DNA of 64,000 nt, taken from Henckelia pumila. Its lineage: Eukaryota > Streptophyta > Magnoliopsida > Lamiales > Gesneriaceae. The DNA lies in the NCBI RefSeq assembly GCF_033568475.1, contig NC_133121.1, positions 133,332,375 to 133,396,374 on the forward strand, read 5' to 3'. Positions 12,801-23,130 of this stretch are shown here, piece by piece. The notes beneath the pieces were generated by a model. It searched no databases and had not been told where the DNA came from. It worked only from the letters and a program-made list of their open reading frames with translations. The translations under genes were made by a program, and so were the position numbers. Within the stretch, counting starts at the first letter, position 1, and every line of letters begins with the position of its first letter.

Positions 12801-14305
12801 TATAGCGACCCTACCCGGATCCACTAACTAATCAGAGTTAGGAGCATAATTAAACATGCTTTAAATAAATCACTACGGAAGACTTAAATAAAAATAGACC
12901 GGCAGAATACAACCGGTTAAACGAATTCGATTTATACAACCAAATCGAATAAATAGCCTAAAGGCAAAACCTACAGCTAATCCTGCTGTCTTCACTGGTT
13001 GCTGGCTACTCCAAGCTCCTCGTGCTCAAACCTTCACCTACACCTGCCCCGTCGAATGGGGTGTCCAGATACACAGAAAAGACTGGACGTGAGCTCTAAG
13101 CTCAATACGAAAGCACTGGGTAAAACATACAAATATGATGCATGCAAATGATAGGGTATTCATATCTGGGATAACTGTATACAAATGCTCAGTAATGGCG
13201 CCTAGGACATGAGTGGTACAACCAGGGGAGCAAACCCCGTGTACACTGCTCATTCCTACAGGACGTGGACCGTGTCCCCCAAATGCTAATCACCCATGAC
13301 CCGTCAGTCACTGGGCCCTAAACATCACCCGTCCTAACAGGGCTGAGCGGCCCTACATGACTCATCTCAAAAGATGGATAGGCACAATATGATATGCACA
13401 TGCTGCATAATAATATGACACACAAATGCAACATATAAGCATGCAAACCCGCTGGCTATCTCAGTCTGTACTTACGTACCTTTCTACAGGCAGTTCCTAG
13501 CAGTCCCACTCTAGGTTCCAAGCCTACATCAGCTTTACAATGAAAATATCCATGCATCAATAATTAAGCTCTAAAAGCCTTAACTAAGTTATTGCATACT
13601 CCTAAATAATTTAAGGAGACCATAGCTATACCTGCGTCCGTCGTCAGCCCGTTGATAGCGACTACCTTGCAACTAGGGGAACACCCCTGCTGCAGCTCCA
13701 CAGCCTCGAGCACTGCTCCGCTACACGAGCACTGCTCCGCTACTATGTCAGACACTGCCTGACTATACTAAAATATGTTCCTTACTCCAACTCTAAAATA
13801 AGAGTACCCAAAGCCCTAAAATAGAGCCACAAGGCAAAGGAGAGGAATTTGGTGCGCTTTGAAATGAAGCCCTCGCGCCTATATTTATAGACAACGATCG
13901 GAAGTTCCGTTCCCGGTTCGGAAGCTCCGAACGTGCAGATCGGAAGCTTCGTCCTCCGATCGGAAGCTCCGATGCCACGTGTCAATCTCAACCACATGCA
14001 ACCACACATCTGTCACCGACAGCCGATCGGAAGCTCCGATTGCTGATCGGAAATTCCGATCTCCATGCTTCCGAAGTGGTTCCGATTAGGTTCCGATGTC
14101 ACCAAGATCGGAAGCTCCGATCCTGGATCGATGGTTCCGATCCCACTCGAGTCTTGGGCCTTCTAAGCCATTTCCGAGTGTCCTGGATCCATTTCTGAAC
14201 TCCGTTAATTCTTTTGAAATTTCCTTAATCATGTTTTACTTAATCCAACATGATTACATGATTAATATACTCATTAATCGCTAATTACGGATACGTGTCA
14301 CTACA
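12801..14305 (-). repeat. 5' LTR of the nested gypsy-like element
   Basis: 1505 bp. It has the same TATA box (about 13880-13891) and the second copy of the hairpin array. It begins TATAGC rather than TGTAGC on the plus strand, a point change at the terminus. Confidence 0.85.
13896..14142 (-). repeat. Array of ATCGGA-AGC-TCCGAT hairpin units in the LTR promoter (copy 2)
   Basis: Same organisation as at 8373-8621, with several point differences between the two LTRs. Both copies keep the central perfect units. Confidence 0.8.
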
Positions 14306-14876
14306 ATTTAAATACTTAAAGTATTCAATGGACTATGGATTACATTATGCAACATATCCTTCCGTACTAGAAGGATACTGTGATGCAAATTGGATATCCG
14401 ACACAAAAGACTCTAAATCCACAAGTGGATATGTGTTCACAATCGGTGGAGGAGCTTTGTCGTGGAAATCTTCAAAACAAACGTGTATAGCTCGTTCCAC
14501 AATGGAATCGAAATTCATAGCTTTAGACAAAGCGGGAGAAGAAGCGGAATGGCTTCGTAATTTTCTAGAACATATTCCGTGTTGGACGAAACCAATGACA
14601 GCAATAATGATACATTGCGATAGTCAGTCGGCTATAGGTAGGGCACAAAGTAGTATGTATAATGGTAAGTCAAGACACATACGTCGAAAACATAATACCA
14701 TTAGGCAGTTGATCTCAAATGGAGTTATCGCAGTTGATTGTGTAAAATCAAAAGATAACTTAGCGGATCCGTTGACAAAAGGATTAGGGAGAGATCAAGT
14801 AAACTGCTTATCAAGAGGAATGAGATTAAAACCTACAAAATTAAAGAATATTCATAGCGGAAACCCAACCTTGTAG

Positions 14877-15269
14877 ATTGGAGATCCCAAGATCTTGATT
14901 CAATGGGAAAATCAAGTTATGAATGTTCGTGTGCACTTAGAACTTCGTTCTCTTCTCATTCCTAGGATAAAAGTGCAACCTGTGCAAGTAGTGAGGTTAA
15001 GTTTTAAAACTTTTAATGATTCCTATATTTCTTTAAGAAATAGGGTATGGCAAGATACTCATATAATAGGAGGTCACCTATTTAAGTGTGAAGACGGGCC
15101 GCTTCAACGAAACACTTAAGAATCCAAGATTTTGTTCAGGGCCAAAACGGACAAAACCATGAGAACAAATAAAGTGTGAGAAAAACTATTGTGTGAATAC
15201 TGTTGTAAATGGCAGAAAACTGCCCATACATAAATGGCAGAAAATGCCCATACATAAATGGTCATACTA
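14877..15269 (+). other. 3' non-coding region and start of the 3' LTR of the outer copia
   Basis: Follows the copia stop codon. It contains GGGCCGCTTC and GGGCCAAAACGG stretches, then a short tandem repeat (about 15206-15261, unit near CATACATAAATGGCAGAAAA). The 3' LTR probably starts near 15201-15204 (TGTTGTAAATGG), but there is no intact 5' LTR to compare. No gene. Confidence 0.45.
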
Positions 15270-17072
15270 CTTCAATTTCCACCTAAAATATTTTATTTGC
15301 TCAACCATAGAAATTCAATCATAGCATAAAAATTGATTTCATGAATGCATGTACTTAAATAAATTGTGTGTCCTTCATTTATATTTAATTTATTTTCTAA
15401 TATCATATAAATATTCAAATAACTTTTCATGCATAAAAATAATTAAATATAAACTCAGGACACATGCAATTTCTCATGGTTTGATTCAGCTGCTGGCCCT
15501 AGACATGCAAGCCCAATAACTTAAGACGTGGCCCAATAAATCAACCAAAGCCCATTAAGACTAAATTAGGCCCAATAACACTGTCCCTGGCCCAATGGGC
15601 CCAAAAGCCCAATAATAATTAAATTAACCCAAATAATTTAATGAAGCCCAAATAAATTAAATGGTACTAATTAAATTTTTGGGAATTTAATTAGCCCATT
15701 TAACTCCTAATTAACTTAAAAACTTAAAAATAAAAATACCCGAGCCCAATTAAAATAACCCGGACCCGGACCCACTTAACCCGACCCACTAACCTACTGA
15801 CCCGACCCGGACCCAAGACCCGACCCGGAATCCTCCAGAAACCCTAACCCGACTCCCCCCTCTCACGTTTTGTCTCGGCCGAGAGCAGCAGGCCTTCTTG
15901 GCCTGCTGCCGGCCGGCTCCGGCCGCCCCTGGCCAGAGCGCCACCGCCCGGACGTAGCCCACGTCCGGGCGGACCTAACCTGACCAGGCCCCAGCCCCAT
16001 GCAGCCAGGAACCAGGAACCCGACGCAGCCTTCCACCAAAACCCTAATCTGTGCAGAAAATCGGCAGTCATGGTTCAATTCAAACCAGGCCGATCCTAGC
16101 CCATTCCAGCCCTTGTCCGACCCTGCCACTCGACCCTAGGGACCCCAAGGAACCCTTCTAACCATGGACCAGCAGCCCACCTAGCCATGGACATGAAAAA
16201 CGTGAGCATGAACACCATGAAGCCAAACCGAGTGCAATAGAGAAAGGATTTGAAAAACTTGCTGTCAAAAACGTTGAATCTCGGCACTACACACCCACAC
16301 ACATACATACACTGATATAGGATTTAAAAGGGAAGAAAATCATGCCTTAATACCGATTTATAGAGTTAGAAACGTGTACGACGGGCTTCGGGACGACGGG
16401 ACGACGACGGGATGCCTTGGCTTGCTTGGAACCTTCGAAATAATGGCTATGGTGTTCTTGGAGGTTGGTTCAGTGAAAAAGAAGATGGAGGTGACGGCTG
16501 ATGCTAGGAGAGAAAGAGTGATCGGCTAAGGTAGGGTTTTTAGGTAGAATAGGTTTTATTTTTGGTGTTAATTAAAATATAGGTTAAATAATTAAATATA
16601 AAAAGGTTTTAAATAATTAATATACAACTTAAACCCCTAATTAAACTAAAAAAAAATAAGATAACATAAAATAAATCTCGAAATATTAATTTAGGGGAAT
16701 TTTAAAAATACTAAAAAGTCAGTATTTTGACTAATTTTTGATAAAAATGACCCCTAAAATTAAATAAAATTAAATACTTAAAATTTTGAGATAATAAAAC
16801 TCAAAATAATATTTTAAGGCTCTAAAAAGGCTCATAAAATAATTTGGGTGGAAAGTCGTCATCTCGTCCGTCCACGGTCCCGTCTACGCGATCAAATAAT
16901 AAAAATACTAAAAATCATAAAAATTACTAATTATGGGTTAAATGCTTAAAAATAAATTAAATCATGCATAACTAATTCACATAATTATTTAACCCATAAA
17001 TCATAAATTTAAATAATTAAATATCCTAATTATGCATGCGGATTTACGTATTTAAAAATACCGGGTGTTACA
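15270..17072 (-). mobile_element. Gypsy-type LTR fragment or solo LTR (B) inside the copia 3' LTR
   Basis: Ends ACCGGGTGTTACA at 17072, directly before resumed copia LTR sequence. It matches the right half of solo LTR A: the same CATCTCGTCCGTCCACGG block near the right end, and the same run of acc-cgg-acc-rich DNA at 15730-15860. Identity is clearly lower than between the two LTRs of the element at 7284-14305. The left border and left target duplication could not be found, so it may be truncated. No genes; 15850-16080 is a GC-rich patch. Confidence 0.6.
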
Positions 17073-17472
17073 AGGTGCATCTCTTCAGACCGAATCATTG
17101 CAACTTTTCGGCCATGCATGCATCGAAGGGGTGCAACCGTCCGAGGCAGCTTTCCAACGTCTATAAATAGATAGCCCCTGCATTCATTCGAACTCACCAA
17201 TTCACTCATTCTTTTTCCTCTTGTATTGCATAGAGAGTTCTGATCTCTCTTGTTTCTCTTCATAAAAGAGTTTTTTTAAAGCACTTTGTGTTCGAAGTTC
17301 TTTGGGTTTGCAGTGCTGCTACTCAAAGTTGTAAAGCGTTCTATCTTGGGAGACACTTTGCACAATCACGTTATTACCTACGCGGGGCAAATTTTGTCTT
17401 AAAGAAAAAGAGTTAAACTCTTGGCTCGCTGTTTTGATCGTGTGGTTGCAAGTGGTGAAATTTGTCGCTACA
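17073..17472 (+). repeat. 3' LTR (distal part) of the outer copia element
   Basis: Contains a TATA box (CTATAAATAGATAG, about 17160-17173) on the plus strand and the same 260-bp segment as 355-616. It ends TTTGTCGCTACA at 17472, after which non-repeat sequence starts. Confidence 0.8.
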
Positions 17473-18240
17473 CTTCTCTCCATCGTTCCTGTTTTCTTCC
17501 ATCCAAAAGTATGAAGAAATTCTTTCTCCTTTTAACACTCATCGTCAATCTTGTCTGATTGTTCGTTACTTTTTTTTTTTGAAAAATATTCGTTAATTTT
17601 TGTAAATCATTGTTTGTGAATTTTCGTGAAGTTTGCATAAATACAATAGTGCCAAAAAATTTCCCACGAATCTCGAATAAAATAATTTGAGCATTTTTTT
17701 TATTTAAAAACTAATCATATGGAAATTTTGGCGACCAATGATTCTCGTATTCTTCATGAGAGGCAATTAACAAGGAAAATACGGGCCATTTGCAATCTGG
17801 ACCGCATTGGCACGCCTTGCATTCGGATGTGGAGTAGAAGATATTGCATAGTTAGTTAGTTACTCTTGTAAAGTTATGTTTATGAGCTGTTTGTAAATAA
17901 AATTAGATGTCACAAAATTAATTAGAGAGGAGCAATGGATCTGATGGTGCAATTTGAAGTAGTTACAAAAAATCAAGAACGATAAATAATATCATAATCG
18001 AAAAAATATGTTTTTCCCCTTTAAGCTTGTTGATTTATTATTGAAATTATAACCGAGCCATGGAAGAAGTCCAAATTTCATTGGTTGGTAAATTTATGTG
18101 GCAATTTTCGAATTCCATTTCGAAATACATGGTTAATTTGGTGACTGTTGTTGCCGAATCACATTGATTTTAGTCATGTAAAGTCAAGTACATGTATAGA
18201 TATGATTCATGCATGCATCGTGTGTTTTTTTTCTTGGCAG
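17473..18240. other. Intergenic stretch without a recognised gene
   Basis: Moderately AT-rich. A 15-codon frame at 17511 looks like a signal peptide but stops at once. The end (18220-18240) is a T-rich tract with CTTGGCAG, a good splice acceptor for the following pseudogene exon. Confidence 0.5.
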
Positions 18241-18521
18241 AAAAAAAGGACTCATTTTAAATTAAAATCTAGAACGTCAAAAAATATTGATCCTGATGTT
18301 AGGCAAAAGCTTTCTTGCAACCTTGAAAAGGCTGCTTCTAAGATTGAATCGATTGGTGCTGTAGATGATAATTGTTGGGATGCAATTAAGAAGTCCCAGA
18401 TTTGGATAATCGCACTCGATTCATAGTACTTGACTTGCTTAATAACAGATCAAAGAAGATGGCTTTCTTGAAAATGACAATTGAAGAGCGTTCGGAGTGG
18501 ATAAAGTATAAATTGGAGTGA
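18241..18521 (+). pseudogene. Myb/SANT-like protein fragment (PIF/Harbinger type)
   Basis: After a strong acceptor the frame reads KNIDPDVRQKLS and then NCWDAIKK; near 18392-18396 the frame shifts, and the next frame continues DLDNRTRFIVLDLL and then MAFLKMTIEERSEWIKYKLE before TGA at 18519-18521. A one-base loss at the shift explains both halves. The pattern resembles the C-terminal part of Myb/SANT-like DNA-binding proteins encoded with PIF/Harbinger transposases or domesticated from them (recalled similarity). The upstream DNA-binding helices are not visible. Non-functional as it stands. Confidence 0.45.
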
Positions 18522-18777
18522 TCGAATGCTTTTGGAAGGAGGGAAGAGCATAAGTTAATAATAAACACTACCGAGTTTGAGTTTTTTATGTTTTGGATTG
18601 TTTTCTTATTTATTGATTAGTAGATCATATTTTGAGATTTTGACTAGTTTATATAATTTTGGATTTTGGATTGTTTATCGAACAAATTTTATTTGATATG
18701 CATGTGGATTTTTTTTCATGAATTCATGGAGTCTTTTTTTTATTTAATCATTTGTTTATGCCAAGAATTTTATTTAA

Positions 18778-18978
18778 ATGTCAAATCTCAATACACATGA
18801 TGCAAATGAAGAGTTGGAAGAAGACAAATCAGAAGAATAACTACATGAATCCATTCAGTGTTTGTTGATGCACATTTTTGAAATATTTTCTGTGTTAAAT
18901 GATTATAGAACTAGCATGTGTCACGAACCTATCCAGCAACCATTAACTAGAAGACCAACAAATGTGGATCGACGTTGA
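18778..18978 (+). pseudogene. Possible transposase N-terminal remnant
   Basis: An ATG-led frame with acidic start (ANEELEEDKSEE), one in-frame TAA, then LHESIQCLLMHIFEIFSVL and YRTSMCHEPIQQPLTRRP. It lies 250 bases after the Myb/SANT-like fragment on the same strand, the arrangement expected of PIF/Harbinger elements with a Myb-like gene and a transposase gene. No catalytic motif is present, so the assignment is weak. Confidence 0.25.
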
Positions 18979-20810
18979 TCAATGAGCCACTAATGATTAA
19001 AGTTTTTTCCATAAAAGACTACTACAATTTAAATATCATAATTTTTCCTTATTCTGATTGATCATTTATCTACAATTTTATACAATTATTTATCTGGTAT
19101 TTTTTGAGTAATTATTTATCTAGTACTGATTATTGATAAAAATATTATTATATATGCATGAAAAAAATATTACTCATTGACTATATATTTGGAATTGACA
19201 TGAAAAAAAAAATAATGAATTTAAATAAATGGTTCATTAATTTTTTTGTGAAAAAAAATTAAAAAAATTTATAAACATAAAAATTTACGATATAAATTTT
19301 ACATGACAACGTTAGGCTCAAAAAATCAAGAAGAATTTACGAATAAAGTTTACAAAACTGTACAGAAAAAAGTCACCAATAGTTTATAAAAGTCATTAAA
19401 AGTCCATGAACTCCACAAAAGTCTATGAAAAAATTCTTGAAAAAAAGTCAACAAGAGTCTATAAAAGTCATTAAAAAACCATGAACTCCACGAAAGTCCA
19501 TAAAAGTCTTTAAAATCTAGTTTGAATACACCCACAATGTAACTTTAAATCTTATCCCAGACGTTTTATCACAATCTTGATAAATCAAAATTTTGTATCA
19601 TTCTATTAAAAAATTTGAATAATATTTTGTGTATCGTACAAAATATTAAATATAATATGAATAATATTAACTTTTAAGATTAATTTTTTTTATTTTATGA
19701 TATATTTCATATATATGAATAAAAACAGTCACAAATTTTTAAGATATAAAAAATTTAGTAGTTGACAATATAGAGATTGGATTTAAGTTTTTTTTAAGGT
19801 AAATAGATATTTTTATCATATAAGGAAAGTAATTAATTATGGATAATCTTGTCTATAAAAAATTATATTAATGAAGTGGAGTGTTATTAACATTTTTTGA
19901 AGTGTAAATAACATTTCCCAAATTTTAAATAATCATGTATATATATAATAAAATATTAAAATAATATTTTAAAATTAAAAAAATAAATTTTTTAAAAAAT
20001 AAAAAAAATAAATTTTTTAAAAAATAAAAAAAATTAAAAAATCAGTTCGATCGGTTTTTCGATCGATTCTTGGACAGTTCTTGGCCGGTTCTATCGGATG
20101 AAATTTGCGTCGTATCAACATTTTGGTATACCGACATTTCGATATATCGAAATATCAATATGATATTTGTATCTATTTTTTCGATGCTGAAGTTTCTGGT
20201 AAGGTATGTAATATCATTCGATAAAGTCGGTATAATATACCGAACCAGCCATATGTAATAGTAAAGATATAACGAGGAAGGATACCTATTACATATAATA
20301 TTACATTATTACTAGTAAAAAGAGATAAACTACTTAATATTTTAAAATAAAGATTTTTTTGAAAAACAATTGTCCAGTACTCATCATTTTCAAAATCACA
20401 AAAACTCCAATAAGATGATCTCTCATAACATTTTTTTAGCCGGTTTTTCGATTCGACCCAACTTATTAAAACAATTATTTTTATATTAAAAATATTAGTT
20501 TCATTGAAATATGAATCGTGTCTACCCCATCTTATGTGTAAAAAATCATATAACAAGATACCTACCATTTGAAAATTTTGTCTTTCAAATTAGTGAAACT
20601 CAATGTTTAATAATAATATGGAGTTCAATACAATTACAAAAAGAACATTACATTAAATTTTAAAAAAAATCAAAATAAAAAAATAAAATAAAATAAAAAA
20701 AACAGTTACAGCGTCCACTCTCTAAGGTAAAGTTTTGCATTACTTTTGCAAAAATCCACCATTTAAAATCAATTTAATTTTTTTAAAATATCAATTAAGA
20801 AACATCAATT
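18979..20810. other. AT-rich intergenic DNA with short repeats
   Basis: No gene seen. 19350-19515 holds two degenerate copies of a roughly 75-bp unit containing CCATGAACTCCAC and repeated AAAGTC words. 19975-20040 is low-complexity AAATAAATTTTTT repeats. 20040-20250 has palindromic pieces such as TTTCGATATATCGAAA and paired GGTATACCG words typical of small foldback elements; borders could not be set. Confidence 0.5.
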
Positions 20811-21360
20811 CGGATTTGGCCCATTGGACCAATCCCCCGCCATTAAAAACTGGCGGGTTGAGTCATGCTTTTTCCGACCCGTTTGGGCCGTTGGGCAGGG
20901 CGGGCTAGCCTGCGGGATGGCCTTCCAATTTTTATTATTTTTTTACATTTTAAAATTTTATATTATTATTTATATTTTTTAAATATTTTATGTATGTTTA
21001 TAAGTGTTAAAAAAATTATATTGTTTAAAATATTTTATAAATTATTATAAATTTTAAATGTTTTATATGATTTATGATAATTTTTTTAATTGATTATTTT
21101 CTAAAATTTATATTATTTATAATGATTTATTTATTTTAAATAAGTTTTTAAATATTTATATTATTTATAATTATTTTTGTATGATTTTTTATATTTTTGA
21201 TATTTTTTTGAATTTTTTATTTATGGTGGGTTTACCCGTCCAACCCATAACCCATAACGGGTTGGATTGGGGTAATCCCAACCCGCCATCAATCCAAACT
21301 GGCCTATCCCGCCCCACTCGATGGTGGCCAGGGCAGACTTACCCGAATAAACAGGTCTAA
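20811..21360. mobile_element. Foldback element with GC-rich CCCGCC/GGCGGG ends
   Basis: Two GC-rich blocks (20815-20930 and 21220-21360) surround a very AT-rich centre. The second block reverse-complemented shares words such as GGCGGGTTG and GGGCGGG with the first. MITE-like. No target duplication was identified. Confidence 0.4.
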
Positions 21361-21960
21361 AGGGTATTTGGCAGAGCTTAAAAGCTCTTTCAAACAGCTT
21401 ATAAGCTTTCAAGTTTTGTTTGGAATTTTTTTAAAAAAACAGCTTATAAGCTGTCAAAATAAGCTGTTTGACAGCTTATAAGCTGTTTTTATAAAAAAAT
21501 AATGGGGGAGTTACTTTTTTCAAAAGGATCTTATTTTAATATTATATCTCTCTAAAATATACTTGAATATTTTCATAAATCTCCATCATATCCTCCACCC
21601 ATTAAATATTAAATATTATTAAAAAAAATTACAAATCACATAAATTTTTCTAAATTAAAATATTAAAATAATTTTATATTTTAATACTAAAACTATTTTT
21701 CGTTTATGTATAATTCGAAATATTATTTTCATATAATTATACCATTTTTTGTAATTTTGACAATAAAAATATCTTACAATACCAAACATATCAACATCTT
21801 TAATTTGCTTAAAATAAGTTTACTCAAACACTTTAACAACTTATTTTTAAAATAAGTTCTAACAACTTATAAGCTCGTAAAATAACTTTTAAGCTCTAGG
21901 AACTTATAACCTATTTTTAATAAGCTTAGCCAAAAAACAAATATGCCTCAAAAAAGTAAA
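21361..21960. mobile_element. MITE with AGCTTATAAGCT inverted ends (copy 1)
   Basis: Left end GGTATTTGGCAGAGCTTA and right end TAAGCTTAGCCAAA are inverted relatives. AGCTTATAAGCT palindromes recur at 21395-21490 and on the right side. A partial relative in opposite orientation lies at 31206-31400. Confidence 0.5.
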
Positions 21961-22240
21961 AATAAATAAAATTTGACATGGCCATGTGTGAAATCAGATG
22001 TGCATTGCATTTAACATTATTAATGAAAGAAGCCGTATGTTTCTCTCACATGTCCAAGTCTTCCAAATAAACTTCCACTTTCTAAACAGAATTATTCTAT
22101 GTTAATTATGTTTGAAATACTTTTTTCTTCTAAAATGTTGTCAAATATTAGTCATTAGATTATCTATATATATTTCAACTTACATAAAAATGTGAGAGAC
22201 TCATATAATCTAAAAATATAGAGAAAATATTCTTGATGTA
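21961..22240. other. AT-rich spacer left of the pararetrovirus unit
   Basis: No gene, repeat or RNA recognised. It supplies the left copy of the 11-bp target duplication at 22241-22251. Confidence 0.5.
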
Positions 22241-22251
22241 TCATAAATTAA

Positions 22252-22390
22252 GGGGTAATTATTTTAAAATCCCTAAACCTAAACATAAATTTCTCCTAAC
22301 TCCCTACATTCAAATTTTTTAGTTTGCACTCCCTAGTGGTCCCCAATTTTGATTAAACAAGTATTTAACTAATCTTTTGTATTTTGGCAT
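22252..22390 (+). repeat. Left terminal inverted repeat of the MULE-like unit
   Basis: Pairs with about 29650-29791. Best-conserved blocks: AACTCCC at about 22298, TTTGCACTCCCTA at 22323-22335 and TTGATTA at about 22350. Homology fades after about 22390. Confidence 0.75.
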
Positions 22391-22740
22391 TGTTTTACCT
22401 ATCGAACCAGTTCATGTCGTGAAGAACTATTGGTTGCGCAAGGTTTCCAGCCTATATACTTTAGATTAGGGTCCAACATGCTTCCGTAAAGTAAATCAAA
22501 TTTAAATACCTCTTTGACCATAATGTCGTCGGGTCATACCTGCCGAGTTTTACGAAGTGCCCCTCACACTCCAACCACACAGTCGCAACAGATGGTTTCT
22601 GCACAAGCTCCTTCAACGACACCCAGCACAGCCTTAATTCGTTTTCTACCTTAAGGCGTATGGTATATAAATTTAATTATAAAATATGAACATGAAAGAA
22701 CAAGAGACTTTAAAAAAATTATTCAGACATAATATTATTA
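22391..22740 (-). other. Unassigned segment between left TIR and viral leader
   Basis: On the minus strand a frame of about 76 codons is open from about 22690 to a TAA at 22461-22463, containing CWVSLKELVQKPSVATVWLE and GRYDPTTLWSKRYLN. It has no start codon I trust and no family I recognise. It is more GC-rich than the viral leader beside it. It could be a captured host fragment or part of the virus. Confidence 0.3.
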
Positions 22741-22890
22741 CATAAATCAACTCCTTTGAAGAGGAGAAGACAACTTGTTTAGCTACTCATAGTAGCCTCG
22801 TTCTTGAAATACATAAACGAAAACTTATTACAATAGAAAGATAAATATTACAACAATTTTATTCGTAAGAAAACTGAAGGGAATGATCGA
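22741..22890 (-). other. Viral leader segment with hairpins and polyadenylation signal
   Basis: Downstream of the viral TATA box on the minus strand. AATAAA lies at 22863-22858, as expected of a caulimovirid RNA whose poly(A) signal sits shortly after the cap site. Two small hairpins follow: 22751-22766 (CTCCT arms) and 22782-22796 (GCTACT-CAT-AGTAGC). No tRNA-Met primer-binding sequence is found, so the leader is incomplete. Confidence 0.5.
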
Positions 22891-23110
22891 TGTCTTCAGC
22901 TTCCTCAAATGCCTGTATTTATAGATGTAGTTCCACTCGTTTCACCGAAAAACTTCAGGGAATCTTACAGATGTCTTGTATTTTTTTATGCCATTATTGA
23001 TGACATCTTTTACTAGTGGAGGAGGCAGCTGTCTTGAATTTTTTATGCCATTATTGATGGCATCTTTTACTAGTGGAGGAATCACATGCCTGCCACTTTC
23101 TTTTGGCTTT
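22891..23110 (-). promoter_or_regulatory. Pararetrovirus pregenomic RNA promoter with duplicated enhancer block
   Basis: CTATAAATA is at 22925-22917 on the minus strand, about 200 bases after the stop of the transactivator frame, the position of the 35S-type promoter in caulimovirids. Upstream a block of about 55 bp occurs twice (about 22983-23030 and 23040-23085); each copy reads CCACTAGTAAAAGATG(C/T)CATCAATAATGGCAT on the minus strand, in pieces. GATGCCATCA-like words also occur in the cauliflower mosaic virus 35S enhancer (recalled), but the sequence as a whole is different, so this is not vector DNA. Confidence 0.6.
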
Positions 23111-23130
23111 ATTCTCCTCACATGCCTGCT

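Larger units (their letters stand above)
7284..14305 (-). mobile_element. Non-autonomous gypsy-like LTR element (LARD-like)
   Basis: It is flanked by ATTTA at 7279-7283 and 14306-14310 within the copia RT-RNase H region. LTRs are 7284-8783 (TGTAGCGACC...CACTACA) and 12801-14305 (first bases mutated to TATAGC), alike at roughly 97-98% by eye with a 7-bp indel. Orientation is minus: a TGGTATCAAAGC primer site lies just inside the right LTR and a purine tract (AAGGGGGGGAGAA on the minus strand) borders the left LTR, next to a stretch whose minus strand reads ATTTCGAGGACGAAATC, typical of the end of gypsy pol. The 4.0-kb interior has no long frame or recognisable gag or pol, so it would depend on an autonomous relative. 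Confidence 0.88.
641..14876 (+). pseudogene. Outer copia gag-pol polyprotein, interrupted by two insertions
   Basis: The coding parts are 641-1179, 4408-7283 and 14311-14876; skipping the two inserts and one copy of each target duplication keeps a single frame (3981 nt including stop). The start ATG at 641 follows the LTR closely. Domains in order: proline-rich Gag N-terminus and UBN2-type Gag; CCHC knuckle [14 protein letters not shown] (about 4675); aspartic protease [10 protein letters not shown] (about 4845); integrase HTRLGH zinc region and DDCTRF core, with NGVAERKN after 5720; reverse transcriptase with YVDDMLIMG (about 6870); RNase H with GYCDANW and STSGYV after 14367. No stops or frameshifts were noticed apart from the insertions. 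It is inactive now because of them; the clean frame suggests they are not very old. Confidence 0.85.
335..17472 (+). mobile_element. Outer Ty1-copia retrotransposon, split by three nested insertions
   Basis: A truncated 5' LTR (about 335-616) matches the end of the 3' LTR (17073-17472); both end in TTTGTCGCTACA. Between them lie gag, protease, integrase, RT and RNase H in copia order on the plus strand, interrupted at 1180-4402 and 7284-14305, with another insertion in the 3' LTR region (about 15270-17072). Each of the first two insertions is bounded by a 5-bp target duplication lying inside copia coding sequence, so copia was there first. The 5' LTR is damaged: a 27-bp stretch (337-363) repeats at 490-516, as if its upstream part was lost by slippage or recombination. 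No target duplication of the copia itself could be recognised. Confidence 0.85.

Noticed and set aside
15844..16308. Gly/Trp/Arg-rich frames on the minus strand
   Set aside because: Same situation as in LTR A; compositional only.
17511..17558. Signal-peptide-like start (MKKFFLLLTLIV)
   Set aside because: Stops after 15 codons with no continuation across a plausible intron.
22891..23110. Cauliflower mosaic virus 35S promoter from a transgene vector
   Set aside because: Only short enhancer words are shared, no vector backbone or marker is present, and the region is continuous with a decayed endogenous virus.
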